A DNA stretch of 21,750 nucleotides from a virus. The stretch covers positions 1-21,750 of IMG/VR virus record IMGVR_UViG_3300028592_000085, one strand, 5' to 3'. The notes below the pieces were generated by a model. It was given only the letters and a program-made list of their open reading frames with translations. It searched no databases and had not been told where the DNA came from. The translations under genes and the position numbers were made by a program. Shown here piece by piece: positions 14,521-21,620 of this stretch (its first letter is position 1; each line of letters opens with the position of its first letter).

Positions 14521-15399
14521 TTACGGCTCGGCGGTCCAGGTTCCGGTGTAGCCGAAGACCGACCACTCGCCTGCCTTCGTACACATGAGGTGAACGGTTT
14601 CCCCGTCTGCGTTGGCCGTCAGGTACTTGCCGGCACCGCCGGCCACACCAGTGGACGGCAGAGCGATCGTTTCAGAGCCGTTCGGGTCGATCCGCAGTTC
14701 CTGGGCAGCACCGACCCGGAAGAAGAACTGCAGGCCGACAACCGCGGCCGGCATGGCATACGTCACCGTCCCGCTCGCTCCGACGGTCGTGTGCACCGAC
14801 CCGGATTCCGACGCGGCCAGCGTGTCCCCAGAAGTGTGGGCTTCGACGATCGGCTTGTTGGTCGCCAGGGTCGACGTTACACCCGGAAGAGTAATCGTCG
14901 CGTCCGCGGCGAGATTCGGAGGAACAAGCGTGGCCGTGTAGTTCCCGGTCGCACTGTTCGTGTTGATCGCGACCTTGGCCGCGCTCGAATCACTGTCGAC
15001 GGTGAAGCCGGCAGCCGTGGTCCCGGAAATCGAGGTCGACACATCGACAGGAGCCTGCGGCCCAAGGACCTCGATCACGTCGTTATTGGCGCCCGCGGCC
15101 TGAAGCGCAATCCCTTCGAGGACCGTTCCTGAGGACGCGATCTTGCCGCTTGCCGCCGCGTAGACCGGGTTGCCTGCGGTGATGGAGCCCGCGGCGACCA
15201 TCTTTCGGGTTCCCTGCGCGGTCGCGAGGCGAACGGTGCAGTTCCCCGCCGCGAAGCAGGCGACTTCCATCGTTCCGATTGACGGATCGGAGGCGCCGGC
15301 AACCGCCACCTCCCCAGCCGTCAACTTGACTCGCAGGTGTTCCGCGATTGCGGCCCCCGCGACAAGCGTCTTCGTTGCCGTTTCAACAAACTGACTCAT
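14521..15399 (-). CDS. Head decoration (capsid cement-like) protein with C-terminal beta extension, 292 aa
   Basis: Probable capsid-stabilising protein in the place of lambda gpD. Residues 1-115 match the DUF2190/decoration pattern: SQFVETATKTLVAGAAIAE, ATAQGTRKMVAAGSITAG, NPVYAAASGKIAS, GIALQAAGANNDVIEV. Residues 115-190 are Ser/Thr/Ala-rich beta repeats. Residues 195-292 form a separate module with SGSVHTTVGASGTVTYAMP, LQFFFRVGAAQELRIDPNG, and AGEWSVFGYTGTW, a beta unit otherwise common in fibre and surface proteins. The full length is more than twice gpD (110 aa), so the extension probably projects from the capsid surface. The ATG is preceded by AGGGA with ten bases of spacing. The gene runs opposite to no competing credible frame. 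Confidence 0.75.
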   Translation of the reverse strand: MSQFVETATKTLVAGAAIAEHLRVKLTAGEVAVAGASDPSIGTMEVACFAAGNCTVRLATAQGTRKMVAAGSITAGNPVYAAASGKIASSGTVLEGIALQAAGANNDVIEVLGPQAPVDVSTSISGTTAAGFTVDSDSSAAKVAINTNSATGNYTATLVPPNLAADATITLPGVTSTLATNKPIVEAHTSGDTLAASESGSVHTTVGASGTVTYAMPAAVVGLQFFFRVGAAQELRIDPNGSETIALPSTGVAGGAGKYLTANADGETVHLMCTKAGEWSVFGYTGTWTAEP

Positions 15400-15458
15400 G
15401 GTTTCGATCCCTGTGAGGATGTGAGGAGAAAAGCGTCGAGGCTCACGGCCTCACGGGT

Positions 15459-15920
15459 TCAGATGCGACCGGTACGGCCCGCTTCAGCGTTCTTGGCGTT
15501 GACGTATGCCCGCTGCAGGTCCGGCTTGGCGCGGGCAACCGCGAGTCGCGCCTTGTCCCGGCTGTTGCCGTTCTTCGGCAGCGCGGCCTCGACCGCCTCG
15601 TCCCAGGCTGCGATCGGATCGCTTGTGTCCGCTGCCCCGCTGTCTGCCCCCTTCGGAGCGTCGTTGACTGGCTGCAGGCCGGAGAGCTTGACGACGAGAC
15701 CCGCGACGGGCTGGGCCTTCTTGGCGTCCTCACGGGCCGCGGCCGTGCGATCCTTGAGGGTCTTGCACCACTCGGCGGTTGCCTGACTCGCCGTCAGCTC
15801 TCGCTTCTGGCAGTCGGCGAGGAACATCGCATCGCCTGCCTCGTTGGCTTCGATGCCCGGACATGCAGCGACAAGTTCCTTGAACGTCGCGGCGACCGGC
15901 TTGGGTTGCTCTTCAGACAT
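15459..15920 (-). CDS. Nested in-frame scaffold protein (Nu3-like), 153 aa
   Basis: A second product of the protease gene, starting at an internal ATG (Met304 of the long protein) and ending at the same stop. The site is strong: AGAGGTGATC directly precedes the ATG, and GAGGTGATC matches nine bases of the complement of the usual 16S rRNA 3' end, with good spacing. The product is helical and charged (ATFKELVAACPGIEANEAG, AAAREDAKKAQ, SRDKARLAVARAKPDLQRAY), as expected of an internal scaffold. Lambda makes Nu3 from gene C in this same way. That the start is used in vivo is inferred. Confidence 0.7.
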   Translation of the reverse strand: MSEEQPKPVAATFKELVAACPGIEANEAGDAMFLADCQKRELTASQATAEWCKTLKDRTAAAREDAKKAQPVAGLVVKLSGLQPVNDAPKGADSGAADTSDPIAAWDEAVEAALPKNGNSRDKARLAVARAKPDLQRAYVNAKNAEAGRTGRI

Positions 15921-16829
15921 GATCACCTCTGGGACTGAAATGCCGGTCGCTCGACCAGACGAAGGACGTTTCACTTTTGCCAGCATCTGCATCGCTCGAT
16001 CGAACGACTGAATGCCGTCAATCAACTTGAGTTCCTGGGCCTGCTTCGCCGACCACGTTCGGCCAGACGAGACGGCCTCGAATTCCGACTTGGACATGCT
16101 GCGTCCGGATCGAACCGCTGACTCGAACATGCCGAAGGACTGCTGGACGGAGTCCTGCCAGACGGCAATTTGCGAATCCGGAATCGGGGCCCCTTCGATG
16201 CCGGCCCCTTTGTGCTCTCCGGTCCGGATGACGTGGACGGCTACACCGGCCTCCTCGTACGCCTTGGACCAGTCCTTGACGGCCATCACAACGCCGATGG
16301 AACCGATATCGGCCGACTCGTTGGACAGCACGCGGTCTGCCTGTGACGCTGGCCAGTAGCCTGCGGAACAGCAAAGATCCTCGATGTAGGACCAGACCGG
16401 CTTTGATTCCTTCGCCGCAACGATGTCGTTCGACAGTTCGCTGGTGCCGGCAACCAGACCACCAGGGGTTTCCCAGTGCATCATGATTGCTGTGATAGAC
16501 GGATCCGTTGTTGCGTTCCGGATCGCTCGGCGAGCCCGGACCGTTGAGCCCTCTGGGCTGAAACTGGAACCGTGCTTGGTCATCGGACCGGCCACGCGAA
16601 TGACCGCGATGGAACCGTTGACCTCGTATCCGTAGTTCGTCGCCGCCGCTTCGACCTTCGGCTGATTCAGTGCGAGATGTGCCGCCAGTTCCGGACCGTG
16701 GAGACGGGACGCCTGGGCCACCATCAACTGCAGGTGTCGTTCGTCGATCGCCCACAGCCCTGCATACTGGCTGAAGTGCGGGATCGCGGCGACGTTCGAG
16801 TCCAGGCGGAGGTTAAGCGGGCTGTGCAT
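15459..16829 (-). CDS. S49-family prohead protease with C-terminal scaffold domain (gpC-like), 456 aa
   Basis: Matures the prohead by proteolysis. Residues about 70-290 form an SppA-type domain: GSIAVIRVAGPMT, the oxyanion-region motif ETPGG (120-124), the serine nucleophile in CCSAGYW (Ser155), GSIGVVMAV (176-184) and the lysine base in RTGEHKGAG (Lys207). The Ser-Lys separation of 52 residues is usual for the family. Residues 304-456 are Ala-, Lys- and Glu-rich and helical, as in the scaffold part of lambda gpC (439 aa in total). The ATG at 16829 has AAGGGA before it and overlaps the portal gene by 17 bases. The C-terminal third can also be made alone from an internal start at 15920. Confidence 0.9.
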   Translation of the reverse strand: MHSPLNLRLDSNVAAIPHFSQYAGLWAIDERHLQLMVAQASRLHGPELAAHLALNQPKVEAAATNYGYEVNGSIAVIRVAGPMTKHGSSFSPEGSTVRARRAIRNATTDPSITAIMMHWETPGGLVAGTSELSNDIVAAKESKPVWSYIEDLCCSAGYWPASQADRVLSNESADIGSIGVVMAVKDWSKAYEEAGVAVHVIRTGEHKGAGIEGAPIPDSQIAVWQDSVQQSFGMFESAVRSGRSMSKSEFEAVSSGRTWSAKQAQELKLIDGIQSFDRAMQMLAKVKRPSSGRATGISVPEVIMSEEQPKPVAATFKELVAACPGIEANEAGDAMFLADCQKRELTASQATAEWCKTLKDRTAAAREDAKKAQPVAGLVVKLSGLQPVNDAPKGADSGAADTSDPIAAWDEAVEAALPKNGNSRDKARLAVARAKPDLQRAYVNAKNAEAGRTGRI

Positions 16830-18363
16830 TGGGGCTCCCTTCCGCCGCGACGGTCTCGGACTTGGTTTCGCTCTTGGTGACGCCCTGAGGTTGCGACATC
16901 GGACAAAGCATTTCCGGAGTAGTTTTGAACTCCGGAAACTCGTCGTTTAATTCGCGTGCCGCGATGCACGACAGCCGACGAGCAAACTTCCGATCATCAA
17001 CAATTTCGGCCGCAAGGATCTCCCAATCGACACCATGTCGAGTCGCAGCAAATCGGCGATGGGAGGTCATCCCTTCCCCGAGTTCCATTCGGTGACGGGC
17101 AGCGTCCTTTTCGGGGTCGATGTACTCCCATCCCGGGAAATTCCATCCGTGCCGCAGAAGAACTTTCAGGCCATCCGGACCGGTCTTTTCCAAGAACGCA
17201 AGAAGCCTGTCGTTCGTCTTGGCCCACTGTCGCACCTTCCAGTGATATACCGGGCAGTGCCAGCGGCGTACTTCAGTGTGTCGCAGGTCCGAATACGTCT
17301 CCTGAGCCTTTTGGATCACTCCTCGCCAACCGCTGAAATTCAACTTCGACGGATCCAGAATCAGAACCGCCAGCGGAACATCAATGTTGATCGCGAAGGT
17401 TGTCAGAAGTTGAAGCGTGAAGGTCTCGAACTCACTACCCGGGATGTTTGGGTTGAGTACACGCCACGTCTTCCCCGGCTTTCCCCTGAGTATTCGGCCC
17501 GGAACCATGTCCACTAACGTTCGTGGCGTTCCGTCCGCCCAATAGTCATACGACACTGCCCCATCAGCGACCTCTTGAGGCGTTTGAATTGCGCCAACGT
17601 CCCACTCCTCTGCGTAGGTGATACACGAATTCACCTGTGCGCGAACGAGGTTTGCAAAGAACAAATCGTCTCTCATTGAGGCGATGTCGTAACAGCTCAC
17701 AAACCGGGAAATGCCTCTCGACTGCGTGAAACGTTCGTCGTCATAAACGTGAAACGCGTTGTGCCCACCATCGTCATCGAAAGCGGGGATCGAAGTGACG
17801 TCCGAAACCTTTGCCCGTTCGTTGGGGTTGATAGGCTCCTTTGTAAGCCAGTAACGAGTTGGGCGCCCGGTGTTCTCCATCTCAACGCCGCACACGCCGC
17901 GAAATGTACGGCCGGTGTCAGGCGAGCGAAGGCGGTGAGCCTCCAGCGTCTGAATCTGCCCATTCTCCAGGGGCAAGCCGATGAAGTCGCCGTCGACCAT
18001 CGTTCTGGCAAACCCGACGTTCGTCATCTTCCGCCAGTCCATCTTGCCGGCGGCGTGACATGTCAAAGGGTTTTCGGACCACTCTGCCCACAGGTCAAAG
18101 AGAATCGTGTTGATCTCTTTGTCACCCGTTGTTGGATTGAGAGTCGCGCCTCCCGGCTGCACGCTGCTAACAAGGCGGCGGATCCCTTGCCTTGCGTATG
18201 GGTCCTCTCTCTCCACTTCCCTGGCCAGTTCAACCATCCGCAAATACTGGCTTTGGGAACGGATGTGGTAGTCCGCCCCGGAACCCATCGGATCGAATCC
18301 GGTACGGTCACGACGAAACCGCGACGGCTTTGTCATTCCGTAGTCGGCCCGCATGTCTTGCAT
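16813..18363 (-). CDS. Portal protein, lambda gpB type, 516 aa
   Basis: Forms the dodecameric ring at the capsid vertex for DNA entry and exit. It shows the Phage_portal_2 pattern: an N-terminal part with LAREVEREDPYARQGIRRLVSS split over about residues 46-67, a wing region with DGDFIGLPLENGQIQTLEAHR, FHVYDDERFTQSRGIS, the stem and tunnel-loop region around SKLNFSGWRG (NFSGWRG at 342-348), and the C-terminal signature YIDPEKDAARHRMELGEGM followed by RFAATRHGVDWEI. Length is near lambda gpB (533 aa). ATG at 18363 is used; an ATG three codons later has better spacing from the same GAGG. It overlaps the protease gene by 17 bases. Confidence 0.9.
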   Translation of the reverse strand: MQDMRADYGMTKPSRFRRDRTGFDPMGSGADYHIRSQSQYLRMVELAREVEREDPYARQGIRRLVSSVQPGGATLNPTTGDKEINTILFDLWAEWSENPLTCHAAGKMDWRKMTNVGFARTMVDGDFIGLPLENGQIQTLEAHRLRSPDTGRTFRGVCGVEMENTGRPTRYWLTKEPINPNERAKVSDVTSIPAFDDDGGHNAFHVYDDERFTQSRGISRFVSCYDIASMRDDLFFANLVRAQVNSCITYAEEWDVGAIQTPQEVADGAVSYDYWADGTPRTLVDMVPGRILRGKPGKTWRVLNPNIPGSEFETFTLQLLTTFAINIDVPLAVLILDPSKLNFSGWRGVIQKAQETYSDLRHTEVRRWHCPVYHWKVRQWAKTNDRLLAFLEKTGPDGLKVLLRHGWNFPGWEYIDPEKDAARHRMELGEGMTSHRRFAATRHGVDWEILAAEIVDDRKFARRLSCIAARELNDEFPEFKTTPEMLCPMSQPQGVTKSETKSETVAAEGSPNAQPA

Positions 18364-18399
18364 GGCCTCAAGCGGATTGGAGTTGGTCCGTCTCAGGAT

Positions 18400-18702
18400 T
18401 CAGTCCCGAAAATTGCGGAATGATGGGTGGAGAACCGACCCAGTTCCGGATGGACCGTTTGCCGATCCGTTCGCCTGGATGAATGCCCTCGCGAGCTTTT
18501 GCTGCTCTTGGACCATGCGGGTGTCGAGCGACATGGACGCGCCGCCCTTTCCAGATTGGGAGGGCAATTTCGGTATGAGGGCGGTGCAGATGGTTACGAA
18601 GGCTTTTGCCATCACCAAATCACCATCCTCTTCCCAACCGCAGTTCTCTTGATAGAGGACCAACAGTTGCTGAAGAGTCATTGATCCGGTGACCGTCGCC
18701 AT
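18400..18702 (-). CDS. Small helical protein upstream of the portal (gpW slot), 100 aa
   Basis: Not assigned to a named family. The N-terminal half is helical (MTLQQLLVLYQENCGW, then DLVMAKAFVTICTALIPKLP) and the C-terminal half is a polar helix (RMVQEQQKLARAFIQAN) ending in a loop with HPSFRNFRD. Similar small proteins often lie just before lambda-type portal genes, in the position of gpW, so a head-tail connector or portal-assembly role is likely from context, without clear gpW sequence similarity. The ATG at 18702 lies at the foot of an 8-base-pair hairpin; the nearest AAGAGG is upstream of that hairpin. An ATG seven codons later has no ribosome site. Confidence 0.65.
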   Translation of the reverse strand: MATVTGSMTLQQLLVLYQENCGWEEDGDLVMAKAFVTICTALIPKLPSQSGKGGASMSLDTRMVQEQQKLARAFIQANGSANGPSGTGSVLHPSFRNFRD

Positions 18703-18727
18703 GGGCAGAACAATAAGCCTCTGCCCA
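18702..18727 (-). promoter_or_regulatory. Hairpin at the start codon of the gpW-slot gene
   Basis: TGGGCAGA (18702-18709) is perfectly complementary to TCTGCCCA (18720-18727) around a ten-base loop. In the mRNA the stem lies between AAGAGG and the start codon and includes the A of the ATG. It could hide the start, or bring the distant ribosome site closer as known for phage T4 gene 38. No data in the window decide between these. Confidence 0.4.
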
Positions 18728-18806
18728 CCTCTTTACAGGACGGATCGGCCGGTCGATTGACCGGATTAAACGGACCGTCCGTTAGGCCCCGGAACTGCCC
18801 GGAAGG
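18703..18806 (-). other. Dyad-rich intergenic gap after the terminase block
   Basis: This is the only gap above 100 bases in the operon. Besides the start-codon hairpin it holds a perfect hairpin CCGGTC-GATT-GACCGG (18749-18764) and a near-perfect palindrome AACGGAC-C-GTCCGTT (18769-18783). On the minus strand the palindrome is followed by TTTAAT, so a weak terminator is possible. No clear promoter boxes are seen. It could be an attenuator, operator or processing site. Confidence 0.45.
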
Positions 18807-19103
18807 CTACGCGGCGCCGGACGTGAGCTGCTGCATCACCCACCGAATCACATCGGCCGCGGACTCCACCGGCTTGTCCCCCTTCAATACGACGTTTGCT
18901 GCGCGGAGCCCGGCATGGAGGCGACGGAAGCCGGGAAGTTCGTCGACTCGACTCAACTGCACCTCGATCCGACCATGTTGACCGGCGATATAGGTCCCCT
19001 CCGGCGGATCTGCCATCGGAACCTCGATCGAAAAGGAATCCACTTTCTGCGTCGCCGTACGGGGCTGGATCATCGGAATCTCCTGGGTCTTGGCTCGCGC
19101 CAT
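18807..19103 (-). CDS. Small protein between terminase and portal genes, 98 aa
   Basis: Not recognised by name. It has a polar N-terminus, a beta pair (SFSIEVP, GRIEVQLSRV) and two helices (FRRLHAGLRAANVVL and VESAADVIRWVMQQL). The layout of one strand followed by two helices, with a conserved-looking VESAADVIRWV, recalls small phage proteins of ribbon-helix-helix size near terminases; DNA binding is possible but unproven. The start has AAAGGTGA with suitable spacing. A second ATG four bases upstream opens a different frame of 113 residues that is Arg/Ser/Gly-rich and not protein-like, so it is rejected. The gene ends at TAG before the dyad-rich gap. Confidence 0.65.
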   Translation of the reverse strand: MARAKTQEIPMIQPRTATQKVDSFSIEVPMADPPEGTYIAGQHGRIEVQLSRVDELPGFRRLHAGLRAANVVLKGDKPVESAADVIRWVMQQLTSGAA

Positions 19104-19107
19104 TCAT

Positions 19108-21102
19108 TCACCTTTGGGAAGCCACGAAAGGACCGTCGGACCGCCTCACGAATGAGGATCCGGTTCCGGCGAATTGGTTTTCTTGCTGCTGTGGGCGCCG
19201 CTCCACCGGAGTCGTGATCCGATCCGAGAGCTGAGCCCACTTCGTGCCGTTGGTCGTGTAGTGCCAGGCGAGGACCATCGAGTAGCGGAAGGCGTCGCGG
19301 AAGTCCTGCCCCTCCCATCTCTTGACCCAGGAGGCGCCCTCCTTGATGTCCCCGGTTAGATGGTGGACGAGGTCAACATCAGGGACCGCTCCTTCGAAGG
19401 CTTCGCGCGGGATCGAATACCACTCCGGATCCTCGCGCTTCACCAGCCCCGTCAGCCGATCCTCGACCCAGCTCTGGGAGCGGTCTGTGTTCGGAATCAG
19501 GAGGTCGTATTGCTTCGCCCGGAGCTTTGCCTGAACGAGCCGCGGGTGCAGGTCGACCCGCTGAATCCCCCCGCGGTACATCTCCATAAAGGAATCCGCC
19601 GAGAAGTCCTTGCGGGCATCAACCGACGATCCCTTCATCGGCCAAAAGTCCGGCCGCTGACCGAGAGACGCAACCAACTTGTAGATCTGATTCGTGTAAG
19701 ACCCAGAGTCAATTCCGAATCGGGATACGCGAAGGTCCGGACCGCCATCGGCGTGTGGGTAAAACCGGTTTGTAACCAGCTTCCTGAGTTCTGTCTCTGA
19801 CCACACGACTCCCAGGTCCACGAGTTGCCCGCGACCGTGAAGCCCCCAGGCGGACACCCACCAGTAGAAGATCAACTCCTCGCCAACGCGCCCGACGTCC
19901 GCCGCCAGAGTTAGGAACCGGGCCCAGGGGGGGCACAGTCGGAGCGGTTCGTCAGTGGCCATTCGGTCAACCACGTCATCATGGGAGACCTGCACCGGTG
20001 AAACATCGAACGTTTCGCCTTCCCACGAGTTGATGTAGTTCCGGATCCGCTCCGATCTGTTCTCCTTTGCGGTTTGGGCCTCAACAAAAGTCTGTGCGAC
20101 CGAGGCGAAACTGACCCCGGGGAGCAGCGAATGAAGGGTCGACAGAGGGCCGAAAGAAGCGTGACGCCCGGGGCGAACCGGCTCACCCACTATCTTTCCA
20201 CTGCCGCGGACCTCGCACCCCTCCTTGACCCAGAGGCCAGCGTTGCACATCGACTTCCGGTCGTGCTCCTCGATGCGTCCGCTGCACTTCTCGCACTGGT
20301 AGTGGGCGGTGTCGAACGCCTTCTCCGCACTCAAGCGGCCGCTGGCCAGTTTCTCGAATCGCAGGCCGCCGGCCTCCTTCCCATCGCCAGTTCGCAGGGT
20401 CTGGAAGTGATCACAGCGAGGGCACGGCACCAGCCGGCGCCGGTTGTCGCCTGCCAGTCTTTCAGACTCGATGAACGACGCTCCCTTGATGGATGGGGTG
20501 GAGATCTGAAGGATCTTGAACCGGTTGTATCCCTTGCATCTGTCCCGCATCAGATAACGGAAGTCTGCCTCCTTGGAGGTTGACGCGGGAGCCATTTTGT
20601 CGGTTTCGTTCAGGATCACGAGCGCTGCACCGTAGTCCGCGGCGGAGGACGCTGACCGGGGCCAGGCGCCATGAACAATCGTTGTCCGAAACTCCATGCG
20701 ATGCTCTGCACGAGCCCACGGGGGCGGCATGATGTCCGCCATCGCGTCGCACACTGCAAACGTCCGCCAAGTTCGACCGATCACGCGGCGGGTTGAGTTT
20801 TCGTCGGCATCAGCCCAGGCGGAAGGACGACCGTCGACCGTCACATGCTTCGCCAGGCACATCTGGGCGAACACGGTCTTTGCGGTCTGAGCCGCAAACT
20901 GCAGGGTGATGATCGAAATCGAGTCGTCATCGAAAAGGGACAGGGGCTCAATGACGTGCGGAAACAGGTCCAGACGTGCCCGCCCGACGATCTTGGAGTC
21001 GTTCGACAACCGGAAGTTGTCTCGGATCCAGTCGACCGTCGAAATGGATTCCCGCGGCAAGAGAGACCGCAGGACCGCCGGGTGAAGTTGGTAGGAAATC
21101 AT
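19108..21102 (-). CDS. Terminase large subunit, GpA family, 664 aa
   Basis: Packages DNA using an N-terminal ATPase and a C-terminal nuclease. The ATPase shows a Walker A-like QFAAQTAKT (68-76), a Walker B-like VILNET (162-167) and the coupling motif STP (201-203). Two CxxC pairs (C227/C230 and C270/C273) make the zinc site seen in GpA proteins. The nuclease part shows AADVGRVGEELIFYWW (Asp402), FGIDSGSYTNQIYKL (Asp465) and DLVHHLTGD (Asp585), the usual GpA acidic positions. Odd points: Ala replaces the Gly of GKT, and Asn165 replaces the Asp of the DE pair. Both codons are clear (GCA, AAC). Length fits lambda gpA (641 aa). ATG overlaps the small subunit stop (ATGATG/TGA). Confidence 0.92.
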   Translation of the reverse strand: MISYQLHPAVLRSLLPRESISTVDWIRDNFRLSNDSKIVGRARLDLFPHVIEPLSLFDDDSISIITLQFAAQTAKTVFAQMCLAKHVTVDGRPSAWADADENSTRRVIGRTWRTFAVCDAMADIMPPPWARAEHRMEFRTTIVHGAWPRSASSAADYGAALVILNETDKMAPASTSKEADFRYLMRDRCKGYNRFKILQISTPSIKGASFIESERLAGDNRRRLVPCPRCDHFQTLRTGDGKEAGGLRFEKLASGRLSAEKAFDTAHYQCEKCSGRIEEHDRKSMCNAGLWVKEGCEVRGSGKIVGEPVRPGRHASFGPLSTLHSLLPGVSFASVAQTFVEAQTAKENRSERIRNYINSWEGETFDVSPVQVSHDDVVDRMATDEPLRLCPPWARFLTLAADVGRVGEELIFYWWVSAWGLHGRGQLVDLGVVWSETELRKLVTNRFYPHADGGPDLRVSRFGIDSGSYTNQIYKLVASLGQRPDFWPMKGSSVDARKDFSADSFMEMYRGGIQRVDLHPRLVQAKLRAKQYDLLIPNTDRSQSWVEDRLTGLVKREDPEWYSIPREAFEGAVPDVDLVHHLTGDIKEGASWVKRWEGQDFRDAFRYSMVLAWHYTTNGTKWAQLSDRITTPVERRPQQQENQFAGTGSSFVRRSDGPFVASQR

Positions 21103-21620
21103 CCCTCAAGTTGAGCACGTTGCTCGTCAATCCCCCTCAGATAAGCCTGCAATCGGTCACACCAATCCCGCAAAAGCTGTGACGTTTCCGCCTTCGCCTT
21201 CGCCTCCAACCCCGGGCGGTACTTCTTGGGGATGTCCATCGCGAGGATGAACCCCAGGTTGACCAGTCCTTCGCTGAATTCCTTAGCCGAAAAAGCGATC
21301 AGCCGCTCCAAGGCGTCCCGCGGAATTAGGTCCCGCTCCTTGAGGGCAACCTCCAGTTCCGCCTTGTCCGCCTCCGCCTTCTTCTGGCGGGCCTGTTCCT
21401 CCAGTAGCCGACACCGGAGTTGAGTTAGGCTGGAAGTCTCCGCCTCGGGGGGCCGAGCCGCCTGGATCGCCTCAACATCGATCCCGGCAGGTGTGATAGC
21501 GGCCCTCGGGAACCACTCAGCACGCTTCCACCGGCGAAACGTCCGTGGGTCCACCTTGAACCATTTGGCAGCCTCCTCCGACGTCTGGGCGAGTTCGGCG
21601 GCCCCCGGGCGGGCGGACAT
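21099..21620 (-). CDS. Terminase small subunit, Nu1-like, 173 aa
   Basis: Recognises the packaging site and hands DNA to the large subunit. Residues about 13-38 form a helix-turn-helix (EEAAKWFKVDPRTFRRWKRAE), followed by a Pro-rich linker and a long charged helix (LLEEQARQKKAEADKAELE, about 72-90) for oligomerisation, then a helical C-terminus that should contact the large subunit. The frame is open up to 21722, but the ATG at 21620 is chosen: AAGGAG lies 12 bases before it, which is long but the only clear site, and the upstream extension is Gly/Arg/Pro-rich without protein character. It is the first gene of the operon. Confidence 0.8.
   Translation of the reverse strand: MSARPGAAELAQTSEEAAKWFKVDPRTFRRWKRAEWFPRAAITPAGIDVEAIQAARPPEAETSSLTQLRCRLLEEQARQKKAEADKAELEVALKERDLIPRDALERLIAFSAKEFSEGLVNLGFILAMDIPKKYRPGLEAKAKAETSQLLRDWCDRLQAYLRGIDEQRAQLEG

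Noticed and set aside
13478-14551. Plus-strand open frame of 357 codons opposite the capsid gene
   Set aside because: The minus strand clearly encodes the major capsid protein; the opposite frame is His/Arg/Gly-rich and has no recognisable domains.
15400-15458. Hairpin GAGGC/GCCTC after the protease gene followed by TTTT on the minus strand as a terminator
   Set aside because: The stem is only five base pairs and the T-run is offset by several bases, so it is too weak to call.
18766-19107. Alternative 113-codon frame starting directly after the terminase stop
   Set aside because: Its product is Arg, Ser and Gly-rich and disordered, while the overlapping 98-residue frame has better secondary structure and a well-spaced ribosome site.
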